A stretch of 64,000 nucleotides of DNA, taken from contig JASJZC010000002.1 in the NCBI GenBank assembly GCA_037178855.1, forward strand, positions 4,278,001 through 4,342,000. The letters run 5' to 3'. A program made the position numbers and the translations under genes. Positions within the stretch are counted from its first letter, which is position 1. The number at the start of each line of letters is the position of its first letter. The notes beneath the pieces are model-generated. The model did no database searches. It was not told the DNA's origin and worked only from the letters and a program-made list of their open reading frames with translations. This document shows, piece by piece, positions 1-12,153 of the stretch. The stretch comes from Oscheius sp. JU75. Its lineage: Eukaryota > Nematoda > Chromadorea > Rhabditida > Rhabditidae.

Positions 1-3000
1 GAAGGTCAAGCTCGGAGGCAAAGATATGGACATTTATCGGTTCCTCCTACTCGATGGTTTATTCATGACCGCCTTCCGTTCGAAAGACATCCGAGTCTGG
101 GATCTGGCTGCCGAGGAGACCACTGCCATGGCTCTCACTGTAAGGCTCCTCTTTTCTGTACTTCAAAGTTCAGGAAGCGAAAGGGTTCACAGAAAACGAG
201 GTCTGTCTCTGTGTAGCCTATTCTCGACGCAAGGGAACCATCACCGCTGGAACGAATCTCGGGAGAGTGGCAAACTGGAGAAAGAGACAGGGTGAGAAGA
301 GGATGGAGACGACCTGGAGACTTCAAATGGCTAACCAGATTGGAGAGGAGGAAGTACAAGACGTCTCCTGGTCTCCACTGCACCCAGTCTTGGCTGTCAA
401 CACAGGTAGTGGGATCACGATTCTCCGGGACGAGCACAATATTGTTTCGATGAGGAACAAGGTACATGTTTATAGAATAGTCACTACAACAAAGTAACAG
501 ATAGCAGTCATACAATCAGGACCGACGTCTTTCACGCTTCTCAATGTTACCACGGGAGTCAATCAGGAACTGAAACTGGCTGGTCCACCCTCAGGAGTAC
601 ATATCGTAGACAAACAGTTGGTCGTCTGGACCAAAGATACTGTAAGTGGGTGATAAACGTTCAGTCAACAAGTATAGGTTCTCACCTTCGACGTACAAAC
701 ATCATTGGCTACTATTCAATCGACAGCTTTCGCCTGTGCAACAACTGATGTCATTATCAACCAACAGACCCTATACTGTGTTGAAAAGGACAAGATCAAC
801 GCAAGAACTCTACAGGTTAGTGGTCAGATAAAAGCAATCAATGGCTTTTAGGGAACTGTTAGACAAGTTATCACTCTTCCGGAGATGGAAGGAGACCCGG
901 TATTGTTGAGTCAGAACCGTAACTGGCTCGCCGTAGCCACTACCAATGGGTTTATCCGCATCTACGACGTATCGAAAAAGTAAAAGCCTTTTTAAAAAAA
1001 AAGAATTCGAATTTAGGGAAGCCCGCCAGGAACACCATTCAAAATACATCGTCGAAGCAGTCGAAAGCTTCTGGAAGTGGGCCACGGTGCGGATCAACAT
1101 TGCGGGAAGCAGAGTGGCCTGCACTTTTTATGAGGTCAGTTGGTGGGATGTAGGACTGCGTCCTGGTACAATTAGGTTGCCGAGGTCGTGGGTCTCCAGC
1201 GAACAGGACATCTCTTTTCGCATGGACCACGGACAAGAGGACAGGGGACTGGGAACTGGGGACAAGGGACGAGGTACATCCTACGGGACTGCAACCAGAA
1301 CTCAACAAAACTAGCATGGGCTACCAGGGCGCATAGTCCTACAACCCACCAACTGAGTTCTAGTTGCAATCCCGTAGGATGCCCCTTGTCCCTTGTACCT
1401 TGCCCCTCCGATGTCCTGCTCGATGTTCTTTTCGCTATAGACCCACAACATTGGCAGCCTAAATGTACCACTAGGAAAGCATGCTGACACTCATATCGAA
1501 TGGGTGAGAAAAGTCTCATTCTAAACTGGGAGATTGGGCTATACACCCTTTTCAAAAAAACATATAGTCCGCTTACCCAGTTGGTGATATTACGATTAAT
1601 TTTCGATATTAGGCAGAAAACGTGATGAGCGAGAAAGTGGTAGTCTTTGACGCCGAGACTGATACCGTATCGTTCTTCTCCTTCGACAAGGGCATGACTG
1701 ATCAGCAGGAATATGAGGCTGAAGCCGAAATGGCGGCAATAACTTCGCAAAGACCGGTTACAGCTGCTGCGAGGTTTGTTCAGGAACTGTTTTGTTCATA
1801 TAAGCTTAGAAAAATGGAACGGGAACAATCGCGGTACCGTATGATGCTCCATCGACCAAGCGCGATTCATTGGGACGAGGCAGACGAACGGTTTTTGGTC
1901 TGCGAAGCCCAATCCCATACGGCTGAGGTTCTTGAGAATTTGGTATGTTTTGCGAGATAAAAAGAGTCAAAGTTCTAGGTTCTGTCAATGTTCGTGACGG
2001 CAGAGAATGGGATTCAATTACACGACTTGATCAAAGTATCTCCAGCTTGCGAGAAACTCATTGGAGTTGCTGTCCCGCAGATGTTCTTCTTGAAAAGGGT
2101 GAGTCTCTCTTTCCTTTCAGGACCATTCTATCTTTCAGTCCGAGTTCGATGACGAGGAGATACGTGGAGAGAAAACCATTGGTCGACTGGTCGTGGGCAG
2201 GACTCTTCGCGAGTTTGCCGGTCTCGAACAGTGTGATGAGAACACACGAAAAGCGATGATGGACTTCTCCCTCTACCTCTCCCTGGGACAGATGGACGAC
2301 GCCTTCAAGGCTATCAAGTTTATCAAGAGCGATTCTGTCTGGGAGCAAATGGCCTCGATGGCTGTCAAGACTCGTCGTCTCGACGTCGTTCAAGTCTGTC
2401 TGGGGCATATGAAGAATGTCCGAGGAGCCAGAGCGCTTCGGCAGTCCCAACTGGATGGTTAGTTTCGTTCGGATCAAAGGATAATGGTTACAGGCGAAAA
2501 CTCCGAGTTACAATGTGCCGCAGTAGCCGTTCAACTTGGCATGATTGTAAGCCCCCTTACCGAAACAAATATGTATAAATTTTTAGGACGAAGCAGAGGC
2601 CATCTACGCCACCCACGGACGGTACGACAAGGTCAATCACATCGAGCAGGCTCAGGGACAGTGGCAACAGTCTTTCGACATTGCTGCTCGCTATGACCGA
2701 ATTCATCTTCGGAACACATGCTACAATTTTGCAAAGTTTTGTGAAGAGTTAGGAGCTATTGATGATGCTATTGCCAAGTAGGTAGTCATTGTGGTTTTGG
2801 CAAAAATATTTAGCTACGAAAAGTCGGAAACTCACCAGTTCGAAGTGCTAAGAATGCTATCCAATGCTCCCAGGCTACTTGACAATTATATCAGAAGCAA
2901 AAGGGACCCGTAAGCTTCTATTTCCTTCGATTCAAAGAGTGTTTACAGAGAAATTCAAAAGTTCTGGGCCCGATATCTCGAATCGAGCGGTGAGTACGAG

Positions 3001-4884
3001 GGAGCCTCAAACTTCTACCTGATAGCCAACGATATTTTGTCATTTGTTCGAGTGAAATCAATGCAAGGAAAAGTTGACGAAGCGGCAAAGAAGGCTCTCG
3101 AGACGGGTGATCAAGCAGCCTGTTACCATATGGCAAAGGTCTATGAGGCAGAAAAGGACTACGAGAAGGCTGTCAACTTCTATACCAAGGCAAGAGCGTT
3201 CAGCAGCGCTATCAGGATCGCAAAGGTTTGATTACTTTCTGTTCATAAACGATCTAAACTCTAGGAACAAGATCTAAAGGACAAGTTGGCGAATCTCTGT
3301 CTTCTATCCGGTGGAAACGACATGGTCGAAGCTGCTCGCTACTACGAGAACATTCCAGGCTATGCTCATCAAGCAGTCATGCTCTATCATAAGGCAAAAA
3401 ATCACTGTTCCATAAACTATCATTTAGGCAGGCATGATCGGTCGAGCCCTCGACTTGGCCTTCAGAACAGAACAGTTCAGTGCACTGGATCTGGTTGTGA
3501 AGGACCTCGACGCTTTATCCGAGCCAACCACTTTGAAAGTAGGATAGTCTCACAACAAAACAATAGTTTTCAGAGAGCAGCTGAGTTCTTCGAGAGTAAT
3601 CAGAACTACGAGAAGGCGGTAGAGCTGCTGTGCATGGCCAAAGCTTTCTCCGACGCGATATCTCTTTGTAAGAGGAAAAATGTCCGAATCAGCGACCAGA
3701 TGGCAGAACTCCTGACCCCAACAAAAGGTTTGTGTGCATCCTTCTCACATATGCGGAATTCCAGAAACCACTCCAAGTGTGGCCGAAAGAAAGGAGCTAC
3801 TCTTCGCTGTGGCCGAACTCTGTATCCAGCAGGGCGCCTACATTCTGGCTGCCAAAAAGTACACTCAGGCTGGGGACAAGATCAAGGCAATGAGGGCCTT
3901 GCTCCGTTCAGGAGACACTCAAAAAATACGCTTCTTCGCCAATACTGCACGAAGCAAAGAAATCTACATTCTGGCAGCCAACTATCTCCAATCCACGGAC
4001 TGGAAAGGAGAGATCGAAATCGTCCGCGATATCGAGACCTTCTACTCGAAGGCCCAATCACCAGAGCACTTGTCAAACTTCTACATTTCCTGTGCTCATG
4101 TAAGTCAAAAAGTCTCGCGCAACTCAATCCTTTCGTATATGTGTCAACAATAACAGTTCCGCGGTGCGCGAGTTGCGTAAGGTCAATGGGTCAGCTATTG
4201 AGATCAGCTTACAGTAGCTAATAAACATCTTGCAGATGGAGGTCGAGAACTACAACGACTTTGATAAGGCTCAGAGTGCGTTAGAACAAGCGCAGTTGTG
4301 TCTCGAAAATGCTCTGAAGAAGGCTCCTGAGAATACAGGTCTCTCGGAGATTCAAAGACAAGTACAAACCCATCTCAAGCAGCTCCAAGAGTTTCAAAAG
4401 ATTAAAGGGTCAGTATATCGAGAAAGTGTTCTGAAAAAGCATTCAGAGTATACGGTAAAGACCCGAACGACGCTGTTAGACAGTTGCAAATTCTGGCGGA
4501 GGCGGCAGACCAGGATGACGTGATCAAGCCAAGTCACATATTTGCTCTTTTAATTGCTCACCATGGCGGGAAGGAAAATTGGACTCAGGCAAGACTTTTT
4601 CTGTTCGAAAAACCGAAGAAGTTAGGCGTATCGGTGCATCCAGCAGTTGAAGAAACAAATGCCCAACTGTAATCTACCGCATCTCGTTGACCCTGTGCTC
4701 TTGGACAAGGTAAAGCTTTGAATTTTGTTACGCCTTTGCATCGATAATACAATATCTTCAGATCTGTGATGAGATGAGAGTGGAGCGGATAACCTCAATC
4801 CAGCCGATGGGTGCCGAATCGGACGACGACAACGAAGAAGTGGACTTTTCTCATGCTATGAAACGACGTCAAGCAGTGCCTTAG
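1..4884 (+). CDS. che-11: IFT140 intraflagellar transport protein (5' end missing)
   Basis: Subunit of IFT complex A, which carries cargo back from the ciliary tip by dynein-driven retrograde transport and brings membrane proteins into cilia. The window starts inside the N-terminal WD40 part ([21 protein letters not shown]) and the frame is open at base 2. The C-terminal half is a long TPR-like helical array closely following the family: KATREAM-like [28 protein letters not shown]-like [45 protein letters not shown]-like [20 protein letters not shown], and [14 protein letters not shown]. It ends with an acidic tail ([10 protein letters not shown]) at the TAG of 4882-4884. Introns are mostly 35-45 nt; exceptions are a roughly 480-nt intron (1135-1612) filled by an inverted repeat and a GC-AG intron at 4589-4625. 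Identity is secure; the first part of the gene lies outside the window. Confidence 0.95.
1137..1470. repeat. Inverted-repeat insert inside an IFT140 intron
   Basis: Bases 1164-1304 and 1354-1470 are imperfect reverse complements: GGTACAATTAGG...GGGTCTCCAGCGAA on the left matches the complement of TTCGCTATAGACCC...CCTAAATGTACC on the right, and CCTACGGGACTGCAA matches TTGCAATCCCGTAGG. A further block at 1137-1165 is the reverse complement of the middle segment 1320-1356, so the order is A-B-A'-B' rather than a simple palindrome. It fills an intron of about 480 nt in a gene whose other introns are near 40 nt. It encodes nothing recognisable; a foldback element or a rearranged tandem repeat would both fit. 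Confidence 0.8.
4589..4625 (+). other. che-11: GC-AG intron in IFT140
   Basis: The exon ends KENWTQ and the next one opens [13 protein letters not shown], which aligns with the family segment around AYRFLEE. Only a 37-nt intron starting GCAAGAC and ending GTTAG joins these in frame. Reading straight through instead reaches a stop at 4672 and loses the conserved C-terminus. Confidence 0.75.
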
Positions 4885-5928
4885 AGTATGAAGTCTCTCA
4901 CTGTGTTTCTCTGTTTAGTCACCTTGAATTGTTTGTATCGGCTGGCATGAGAATGAGCCCACCACGGCGCCGTGGGAAACCCAAACAGAGAGCAACCGTA
5001 ACCGTCTCACTCGCTTTGACTGAGCCGACACTTGAAACTTCCGAGGGATAGAGAGTGACCGAGCGCAAACTTTTCAGGTCAAGCTAGGTGTCAAGAAGGT
5101 GACAAGCCATCAAAGCTAAACACCTCGAGAGTCACGAAAGTTTTGGGTATCAGATGGTTCAAATGAAACTCTAGAAGGCTCTGGAGTGCAACTTACATTT
5201 CTAGAGAGAATGAAGGAACGTTTTTAAGCTGTTTCTATCTGCCACAGAGCACAGTCAGTATTATACAGTAGTCCCAGGCAATGAGCCTTGTAGTACAGAA
5301 GATTTTCAAGTTTCTGACAGCCGTTCACTAGTGTTCAATCGTCAAGAAAAGACATTTGTGTTTGAAAGATGAACATTCGAGTTGGCAATAGCCAGAAGTT
5401 TAGCTCAAGAAGTACTTTTAACAGAAATGGTTATTGTCTCTTATTAAATGTCCTCTACCTGAAATTTCTAACAACCAGAATTTTTGATGTGTCTGGGAGT
5501 ATTCAGCCGATCTCAATCAGAGTTTTGGTGCAGTTTGCATTCTAGACTCTGTCCCCGATTCTACAACTAAGCTAAAATTTTGTAGTTATACGGTATCTAC
5601 TGTAATGTTAAAGATTCCCTATCTGCTGAAGAAGAAAAGCTCTCCACTCCATGTGCTTGGTCTCAAGATGTCTCAACTTCCTTTGAGCCATATGTCAGTG
5701 GCTGATTGGCTATCCCCTTCTCAGTTTACATTCCAGATATCTTCGTACAATATGGACTGGCAATTTCCGGTCGTCCTCCGAAATAAACATTGTCTCGAAC
5801 CCGCCCTCGAACGCCATTCGTCGCGCACACAGTTGCGCTGAGCTCAAAAGGAGCCACGCCCACCATTCAGTATCCACTCTAATTGCTCCTTATCATGTTC
5901 TTTCTCTTCTACTCATAGTCTTTTAGGA
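4885..5928. other. Intergenic: IFT140 3' flank and DMRT upstream region
   Basis: No convincing coding exon is seen in this kilobase. It is AT-rich in the middle and should hold the IFT140 3' UTR and the DMRT control region. A TTTTAG acceptor lies just before the DMRT start at 5929, which fits a spliced-leader acceptor or an intron in the 5' leader. Confidence 0.5.
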
Positions 5929-7500
5929 ATGCTGCTGGGTGGCTTCCCTCTACAGTTTGGTGGTCGAGTCGAGAGGGAGCGGAAGCCCAAGTGCGCAAGA
6001 TGCCGGAACCACGGGCTCGTCAGCTGGCTCAAAGGACACAAGAGGCACTGTAAATACAAGTAAGTCTATCCAGAAGCTATTATCTTTACATTGAATCATT
6101 GTTCTTCTCGAAACGTACATCGCTGTCCTCCCAGTTCGATTAGCAAGTTATCCAGGACCACACCTTTACAATGTCCTTCCTTCCAAGAGAGGATCTCCAG
6201 AGCTCCAGAGAGAATCCCTCTGAATAAGAGCCCTAAGACTTCCTGCTGCGTATCTATTTCTCCCTCCTTGCTCAAATGGCGCAACAGGCCATATTTGATA
6301 GTGTTGCGCCTTCTCGCCCCGTAGAGCTCAGATCGTGTTACAGTAATCCGGGGCAAACATTAACGCGAAAATGTGTGCAAGGCAAGAGCATTGATAGACA
6401 CTCGAAGTGAGCCGATTATACTGGCTGGGAAGCACAAATACAGGCACTCTTCTGCTTGGGTACTTGGAGGGTCTTGCGCAAAGCGGTATCAGCTTCGGCT
6501 GTCACGCTTAGAGGCGGAGAGTATTGAAACAGCTGGAATCAGAGGTGAGAAGCGGTAATTAGACCGGGATACGGTAATCAGAACAAACAAGGGGAGAATA
6601 TTTTCAGGGAATGTGCCTGCGAGAAGTGCAACCTCATAGCTGAACGACAGCGTGTGATGGCTGCTCAGGTGGCTTTGAAGAGGAAACAGGCTACTGAAGA
6701 CGCCATTGCTCTCGGATTACGGTAGTATTAAGCCTCTCTCTCGTCAAAAACTCTCGCTTCAGGGTGGTAGCCGGTCAGGCCATTGACAGACTTCCTCAGG
6801 GTCCAATCTGGAATACTGGAGCAGATGAGGAGGAGGAAGGAGAAGACTGTAAAGATGGTATTGACGATTGGCTTCTGAAGCAAAGTGACTTTCAGAAGAC
6901 GAGTCCCGTTCTCCGTCTCCGCCTGACTGTACTCCTCCGAAAAAGATGAAAGAGGAGAGAGCTCTCTCAAGTCGTATGGCTCCTTTGGAACTGTTGGGGC
7001 TGCTGTTTGAGGACCAGGAGAAACGAGTCCTGAGCCTGGTTCTGGAGGGGAGCAATGGGGATCTTCTGCAAGCAATTGAGCATCTGGCCAATGCACGGAA
7101 GCTCAAGCGAAATAATCAGGTGGGCCAGAGTGAAACGAAGTTTCCTGGGAGAGAAGAGAAAGCGGGATTCTAAGGCGAGGCTCAACTGAATAACTGACAA
7201 GTTTTGACAATTCGACTCTTCAGAAAACATTACACTTTCTGACGAACTCTTTCAGATTCCCAGCGTCTCTCCTCGCCAGTTCAATCAACATTTCCCGGAT
7301 TACTCTCACGTATTCCAGAGCATGACCAAACCTCAGTTCTCCATGGAAGCTCTCCTTCAGGTGAGTCTATCTCGTCCATCCTTATTTCCATTTAGAGGCC
7401 CACGTTCGCCTTCCCCTGGTCCCCGATCTTCACCAACGCTCCTTTGGACTTGAGTCGCGGCAGCGATGCCTCGAGTTCTCCCAATACCAGTTTGGAATGA
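5929..7500 (+). CDS. dmd-4: DMRT transcription factor with DM and DMA domains
   Basis: Nuclear DNA-binding regulator of the doublesex/mab-3 family. Six exons (5929-6059, 6608-6721, 6763-6857, 6896-7119, 7256-7360, 7396-7500) join in frame to 257 residues. Residues about 18-64 form the intertwined zinc-binding DM domain ([32 protein letters not shown]). Residues 88-101 hold the conserved [14 protein letters not shown] segment after it, followed by an acidic linker. Residues 141-181 form a DMA (CUE-like) domain ([20 protein letters not shown]), which marks the DMRT3/4/5 and Dmrt93B branch; in C. elegans the DMA-bearing member is DMD-4, so the symbol is by analogy. The ATG is two bases after a TTTTAG acceptor. 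The first intron is 548 nt, long for this window, and may hold control elements. Confidence 0.92.
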
Positions 7501-7663
7501 TAACTTATTCGAATAACGATCTACCGTATGCGTCTATTTTGACAGGTTGTATGCTCTGTGTGAATAGCCGATTGCATCACTGATGAGGTCGATCCAACAA
7601 AGACAGCTGACACCTATATGCCTTTTGTGGGTAAACAACAGAAACTAATAGGGATTGTAATAT

Positions 7664-8963
7664 TTACTCCGAATCGGAAGACGAACTTCCATAATTGGCG
7701 ACCAGACCTTGCAAGCCTGCTGGCTCTTCTTTCGGCATTTTTTCCGGCTTGACTTCTGATGTTTCATTCGGGACAGTTGCTATACTGTCTTCCTCTTTCA
7801 CAGCGTCTTCTGGCTCCTCTCTCTTCACTTTTTTTCGTACAATTCCCAGCTGCAGTGCCGTTTTTGACGATTTGGACGAGGCGAAATCAAACTGAAAGGG
7901 GGCTTGAATGGATTCTAATAAACATTTTACCTTCTCAACAATTTTCCTATCGCGATCCTGTTTGAGATTCCGTTTGAGTCGTTCCACTGAATTTGTTGGC
8001 ACCGCTTTCGATGTCGAAGGTCCCCCGAAATCAAAAATCCTCTTGCTGCTGACGACCGCCCTTTCCTCGTCTTTTCGCTCATCAAATGCTGAACAAGTTT
8101 AGTTAAAAATAAAAGACAGCAGATACATTTGACATCGGCGTATCGTTTCAGCATACTCGCCACTCTGGCATCCTCCGGCGTGTCCGGGAGCAGTTTGATG
8201 CTCAGAGAGGATCGAACTCGAAGATCGTCGTCCTTGGCTCTCTGCTCGTTCAGATCCTTCTTCTCGTTCTGGAATCAACCCAGTTACCGCTTTCAAAACT
8301 CCCAACACACCCTGAACCTCGCTCTCAGGACGGAATTCGCTGCGAAGTCGTCTCGCAATCTTTCGTTCAGCCATTCCAACTTGTCTATTCGTCCTTCTTC
8401 CGTCTCGGCCGTCTTTTTGTCTTCATGCTCGTGTTCCGCCTTGAACATGGCATCTGCGGCCAGCTTCTGATTGAATGTCCTGTCGACTGCTCCTAGTTGA
8501 TCGATTGTTGATGGATCATATCTCTTTTCCTGTCGACTACAGCCCTCCACAAGCTCATAATCGAAATTCTACGAACTAATGAGGTTAAAAAAAACAAGTG
8601 ATACCTTTGGATCGGTGCGAATCACGTAGTAGTTGTCACAAAGATGACATTTCATCCGAAATTCGTACAACGGCGTCGTATAGTAGTGACCGACTCTCTT
8701 CTTCTCTGCGTTGTAGCGAACTCCCATCCCGACGTGGTTGTGACAGCCCAGACACCAGATATTGAAGGGCATCTCGAATCTGAAGCGATTCATTGTACTT
8801 TTATACTGAAATAAAAAGCATACCTGATGATAAGGATTCCCTGGCCGATCTTGGCTGCCCTCTCGCGAAGCGCATGTGTTCCATGGTATTTATTAAGACT
8901 CTTGTGCGTCTTGTAGTTGAAGTCCGGCGGGTAGTAGAAGTTTTGTCCTTTGCGCTCTCCCAT
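7664..8963 (-). CDS. CCDC130/YJU2B (CWC16 family) splicing factor
   Basis: Member of the Yju2/CWC16 family, whose founder acts with the spliceosome around the first catalytic step; CCDC130 is its paralogue. The protein opens MGERKGQNFYYPPDF, the family hallmark, then RFEMPFNIWC, a CLGCHNHVGMGVRYNAEKK zinc-binding segment with a second CHLC pair, then EKRYDP. The middle is a charged coiled region, and the C-terminus is rich in K/E and ends SSSSDSE. It is read on the minus strand as the last member of a codirectional cluster after B3GAT and eIF3m, and converges on the DMRT gene 163 bp away. A TCAG acceptor lies 8 bases upstream of its ATG, suggesting trans-splicing. Confidence 0.93.
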
Positions 8964-8975
8964 TTTTTAACCTGA

Positions 8976-9092
8976 TCACAAGTTTATCAACTTTTTTTTG
9001 GCGTTCCCGTCAAATTTCTTATTAAGCTGGCCAGGCCAGGTGCGGTCTCTGCGTGTTATGACCAGGATTGTGACTCCCGCTGCTCCTACCAT
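8976..9092 (-). CDS. Possible 38-residue peptide between eIF3m and CCDC130
   Basis: Unrecognised. A single open frame begins MVGAAGVTILVITRR and ends KKKLINL, with one hydrophobic stretch of about 11 residues followed by a strongly basic tail: a small single-pass membrane protein pattern. A GTACCAG acceptor lies 23 bases upstream of the ATG, as for a trans-spliced cistron. The TGA overlaps the region just before the acceptor of the next gene. The frame also stays open upstream of the ATG. It could be chance sequence in the 3' UTR of eIF3m. Confidence 0.35.
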   Translation of the reverse strand: MVGAAGVTILVITRRDRTWPGQLNKKFDGNAKKKLINL

Positions 9093-9249
9093 GAAATTCA
9101 AGATTTTCAGGTACTGGTACGAAAGAACATTGAAGCTAAGTAACCAAATCCAACAGTATACTTTATCCGCACCCTCGGAACAACAAAACAGAAACAACGC
9201 AGTCGGTAAAATAGAATAGTGAGAGGAAAGGGGGAAACCAAAAAGGGAT

Positions 9250-10665
9250 TCAGGCAACAATTGCGCCCATGTGTTCGTCGATGGAACTGTTGATATTCTC
9301 GATGTTCTTCTGTGTTGTCTCCAAATTCGCGATCAGGGTCTCGAGACGCTTCTGCAGACTGATCCACTGCTCTTTTCCGAATTTGCGGTGCTGGTAGGAG
9401 CTGATGTGCAGCTCGCGAGTAATCTCGTTCATCTTTCCCTAAATTTAATATTTCTCAAGAGAAACGGGGAAACTGACAGTAATAGCCTTGATTTGGAGGG
9501 CCTCGATGATAAACTCCTCCAGTTCTTCGTTGTTTGGCAGCTCCAGCTTTTTCGAGAGTTCTTCGAGGGTAATCACCTAATTTTGTTCTAATTTTTTGTA
9601 AAGAGAAACATACATTGTTACTTTCGGCAATAGTCATCAGCGTGAGAAGACGAATCTTCTTGAGCAGAACGGGCTCGTCGACTCGCAATTTCTGGGAGAT
9701 GAATTCCGGGTGCTTGGCCACAAACTGCTTGTAATCTTGCAGGGTGCCGGAGATGAACAGCTCCAGGGCTGTGTGCATCAGCGGATCCGACTGAATTTGT
9801 ATTCGTATGCCAAATAAGAACAAGAGTACCTTCTGGAGAGCTTTGACGGCACTGAGACGCTGAAGCTGGTCGAAGGAGAAGGATTTTGGGTCAACAACGG
9901 CCGTACGAACACATTCTGTGGCATCGTCGCGAGCCTTGATCGCATCGTCGTCCGTGTAGGTTCCGAGCAGCATGAGCATCACCTTGGCAGCGTGATCGGC
10001 ACGTGAATCGTTGAGAAGGGCGGCGTGGATCTGGCGCAGAATGGTCCGCTTCTCGTCGAGAGGACTCTGCCAGCGTTTGAAGTGCTCCTCCAAGGTCTAA
10101 ATTGAGTTTTAACTATAAAATGATAAAAGTTACCTCGACACGACAGTCAACTTCTCCGATCAGACTGGATTTGCCGGCAACTTCGACTAGCTGCTGGTAG
10201 ATGATCTTCTGGGTGGCCGGGAGATTGGCAAAGGCGTGGAAGAGGTTGGAAAGCACGCGAACCACGTGTCCAGCCTGAGATTTGAATGTTTTGAAGAAAA
10301 GAAAAGGAACTGACGAGAGAATTCCATCCGGTACCCTTGAAATACACGGGACTGAGCGACTTGCAGAAAGTCTCGACGACTTTCGGCACATCTTGGTCTC
10401 CTATTGTGACGATGAGAGAGCAGACAGAATTGAGCACGCGATCAACTTCAGTGCACTTGCTCAAGTAGCTGAGATTGGCGCTGACCTCGTTCAGGTTCTC
10501 CACAATTACAGTCGATCCTGAAAACTTTCTCATTTTTCATAACGAGAAGAACAAACCATTGGGATCCAAGCTGGCTCCGAGTCCGTTCAAATAGCCGCGA
10601 AGGTCGGCCAACTGGGGCAGCTCAGTGGCATAGGCAAATACGGGCAGGGTTTTGTGATCAGCCAT
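9250..10665 (-). CDS. eif-3.M: Translation initiation factor eIF3 subunit M
   Basis: PCI-domain subunit of eIF3, which binds the 40S ribosome during start-codon selection; in C. elegans the same protein (CIF-1) is also reported in the COP9 signalosome. The start is [18 protein letters not shown]. Matches along the length include [51 protein letters not shown], the PCI part [36 protein letters not shown] and the end [19 protein letters not shown]. These follow the family block by block. It is the middle member of a minus-strand cluster: 213 bp after the glucuronyltransferase stop and 286 bp before the CCDC130 start. GGTAG immediately precedes the ATG and may be the trans-splice acceptor. Confidence 0.93.
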
Positions 10666-10878
10666 CTACCATAGTGTTATGGCAAGAACAAGAGAAACAA
10701 GGTAATGACTGGAATTTACCAGAACGAGCAAGAAAAGAGAAAGTATTGTAATTTTATACAAATCCTATCACAGAGATCAAAAAAAAAAATAAAACCCGGA
10801 GTAAAACTGACAAGGGGTTGGCGCTCAAAAACTGAATGACAAGATTAGCACTAAAAATTGAAACAACCTAGGATCTAT

Positions 10879-12153
10879 TTACAATTCTCTATTCTCCGAC
10901 GAGCCAGCGCTTTCGAGACCGAGCGCTTCGGTTTCTAGAGGTGAAAATGACGAATTTTTAGGACTCTGGATCCGTGGAAGAATGTCTTTTTCAAATTTAG
11001 GTTTTTCGGTCCTCGTGTGCCAAACATAGACTTTTGAGCAGAGTTTGGCCTTCGCTTCGAGATCGGACGCCTTCAGGCCGAGACTTTGAAGAAACTGCGT
11101 TTCCTGATAGCCTCGGGGGACTTCGTACTTGAAACCGGCGTCCGGATTGTTTAAAATAAGGCTGATATTCACCGCGAAAGCGGCCATGTCGATTGGGAAC
11201 GGTCGTTCGGGCTTCCAGACTGCATTAAAACCGGTCACTGCTCCTGAAATTCTTTTCTGTTCAAATTCTATTAAAAAAAGGAAGAAAATGGCGGAAGACT
11301 AACCATCTTGTGAGAGAACGGGCGTCTCGACGATTAATCCGCCGACAATTCCAACTGGCCAGATTCCTGCCTTTTGCACATTTCGAATTTCTTGAAACAG
11401 ACGCAAATCGTAGGTATTATCGTCATCTCCGAAGTATACTGCTCCTGTTCTGGCTGATTTCAGCTGTGTTCTAAACTTTTTGTTATCTAGACATGAAAGC
11501 GGGCTAACCTCAACCATTCGAGAGCCAAATTTCGTTGTTCTACTCCTCGAGGCAGGTACCAATTCGGCTGATTGTATTTCATCTTCATGTCGGTTCGTGT
11601 CTGGGCGTATAAATGGGTGTATGGGATTCGACTTCGCTGTAGAACACGTTTAATCGCCTCCGAAGGTTTGTCCGCGTCCTCGACGACAATCCAATGTAGT
11701 TTGGGCACGTGGGAGAGAGTGTAGGAGAGTCTCGTCATATCGGCCTTTTGTCCAGGTCGAAAATGTGTCGGTGTGATGAAATAGATCGTATTTTCGGTAT
11801 ATCTCCCAGGCGATAGCAGGCTTGTTTTATCTTTTACTCTAAAGATCGGATGAAATGGAAAAATGAAAATAATATACAGTTCCTCCATCTGTTCGAGCTT
11901 CTTCTGCATTCTGACGATATCTCGTTCCTTTGCGAACAGATCCATCCGAATCACATCTCGTTTTCGCTCCAGACTGGCTACCTAAAAGGATATGTTGAAG
12001 AATAAACTGAATCATGTATACCTGTGCATCTAGTGTGAGTTTATCCTCGTTGAATGACTCAACTCTCGAAAATGTGATATAAACTTGGAATAAGAAGAAG
12101 AAAAGCAGGGCCGCGAATGCTCTGAACCACCATTGGTTTACGAAATTCTTCAT
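10879..12153 (-). CDS. B3GAT-type beta-1,3-glucuronyltransferase (GT43)
   Basis: Golgi type II enzyme that transfers glucuronic acid from UDP-GlcA, probably to the galactose of the proteoglycan linker (GlcAT-I, SQV-8-like) or a related glycan. A short cytoplasmic end MKNFVNQWW is followed by a membrane anchor ([15 protein letters not shown]), a coiled stem ([16 protein letters not shown]) and the catalytic domain. Seen there: [33 protein letters not shown], the metal-binding GDDDNTYD (DxD), [41 protein letters not shown] and the C-terminal VWHTRTEKP. The ATG lies 17 bases after a TTTTCAG acceptor. Nematodes carry several such genes, so SQV-8 versus a GLCT paralogue is unresolved. It shares a 393-bp divergent region with SNAPC3. 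Confidence 0.92.
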
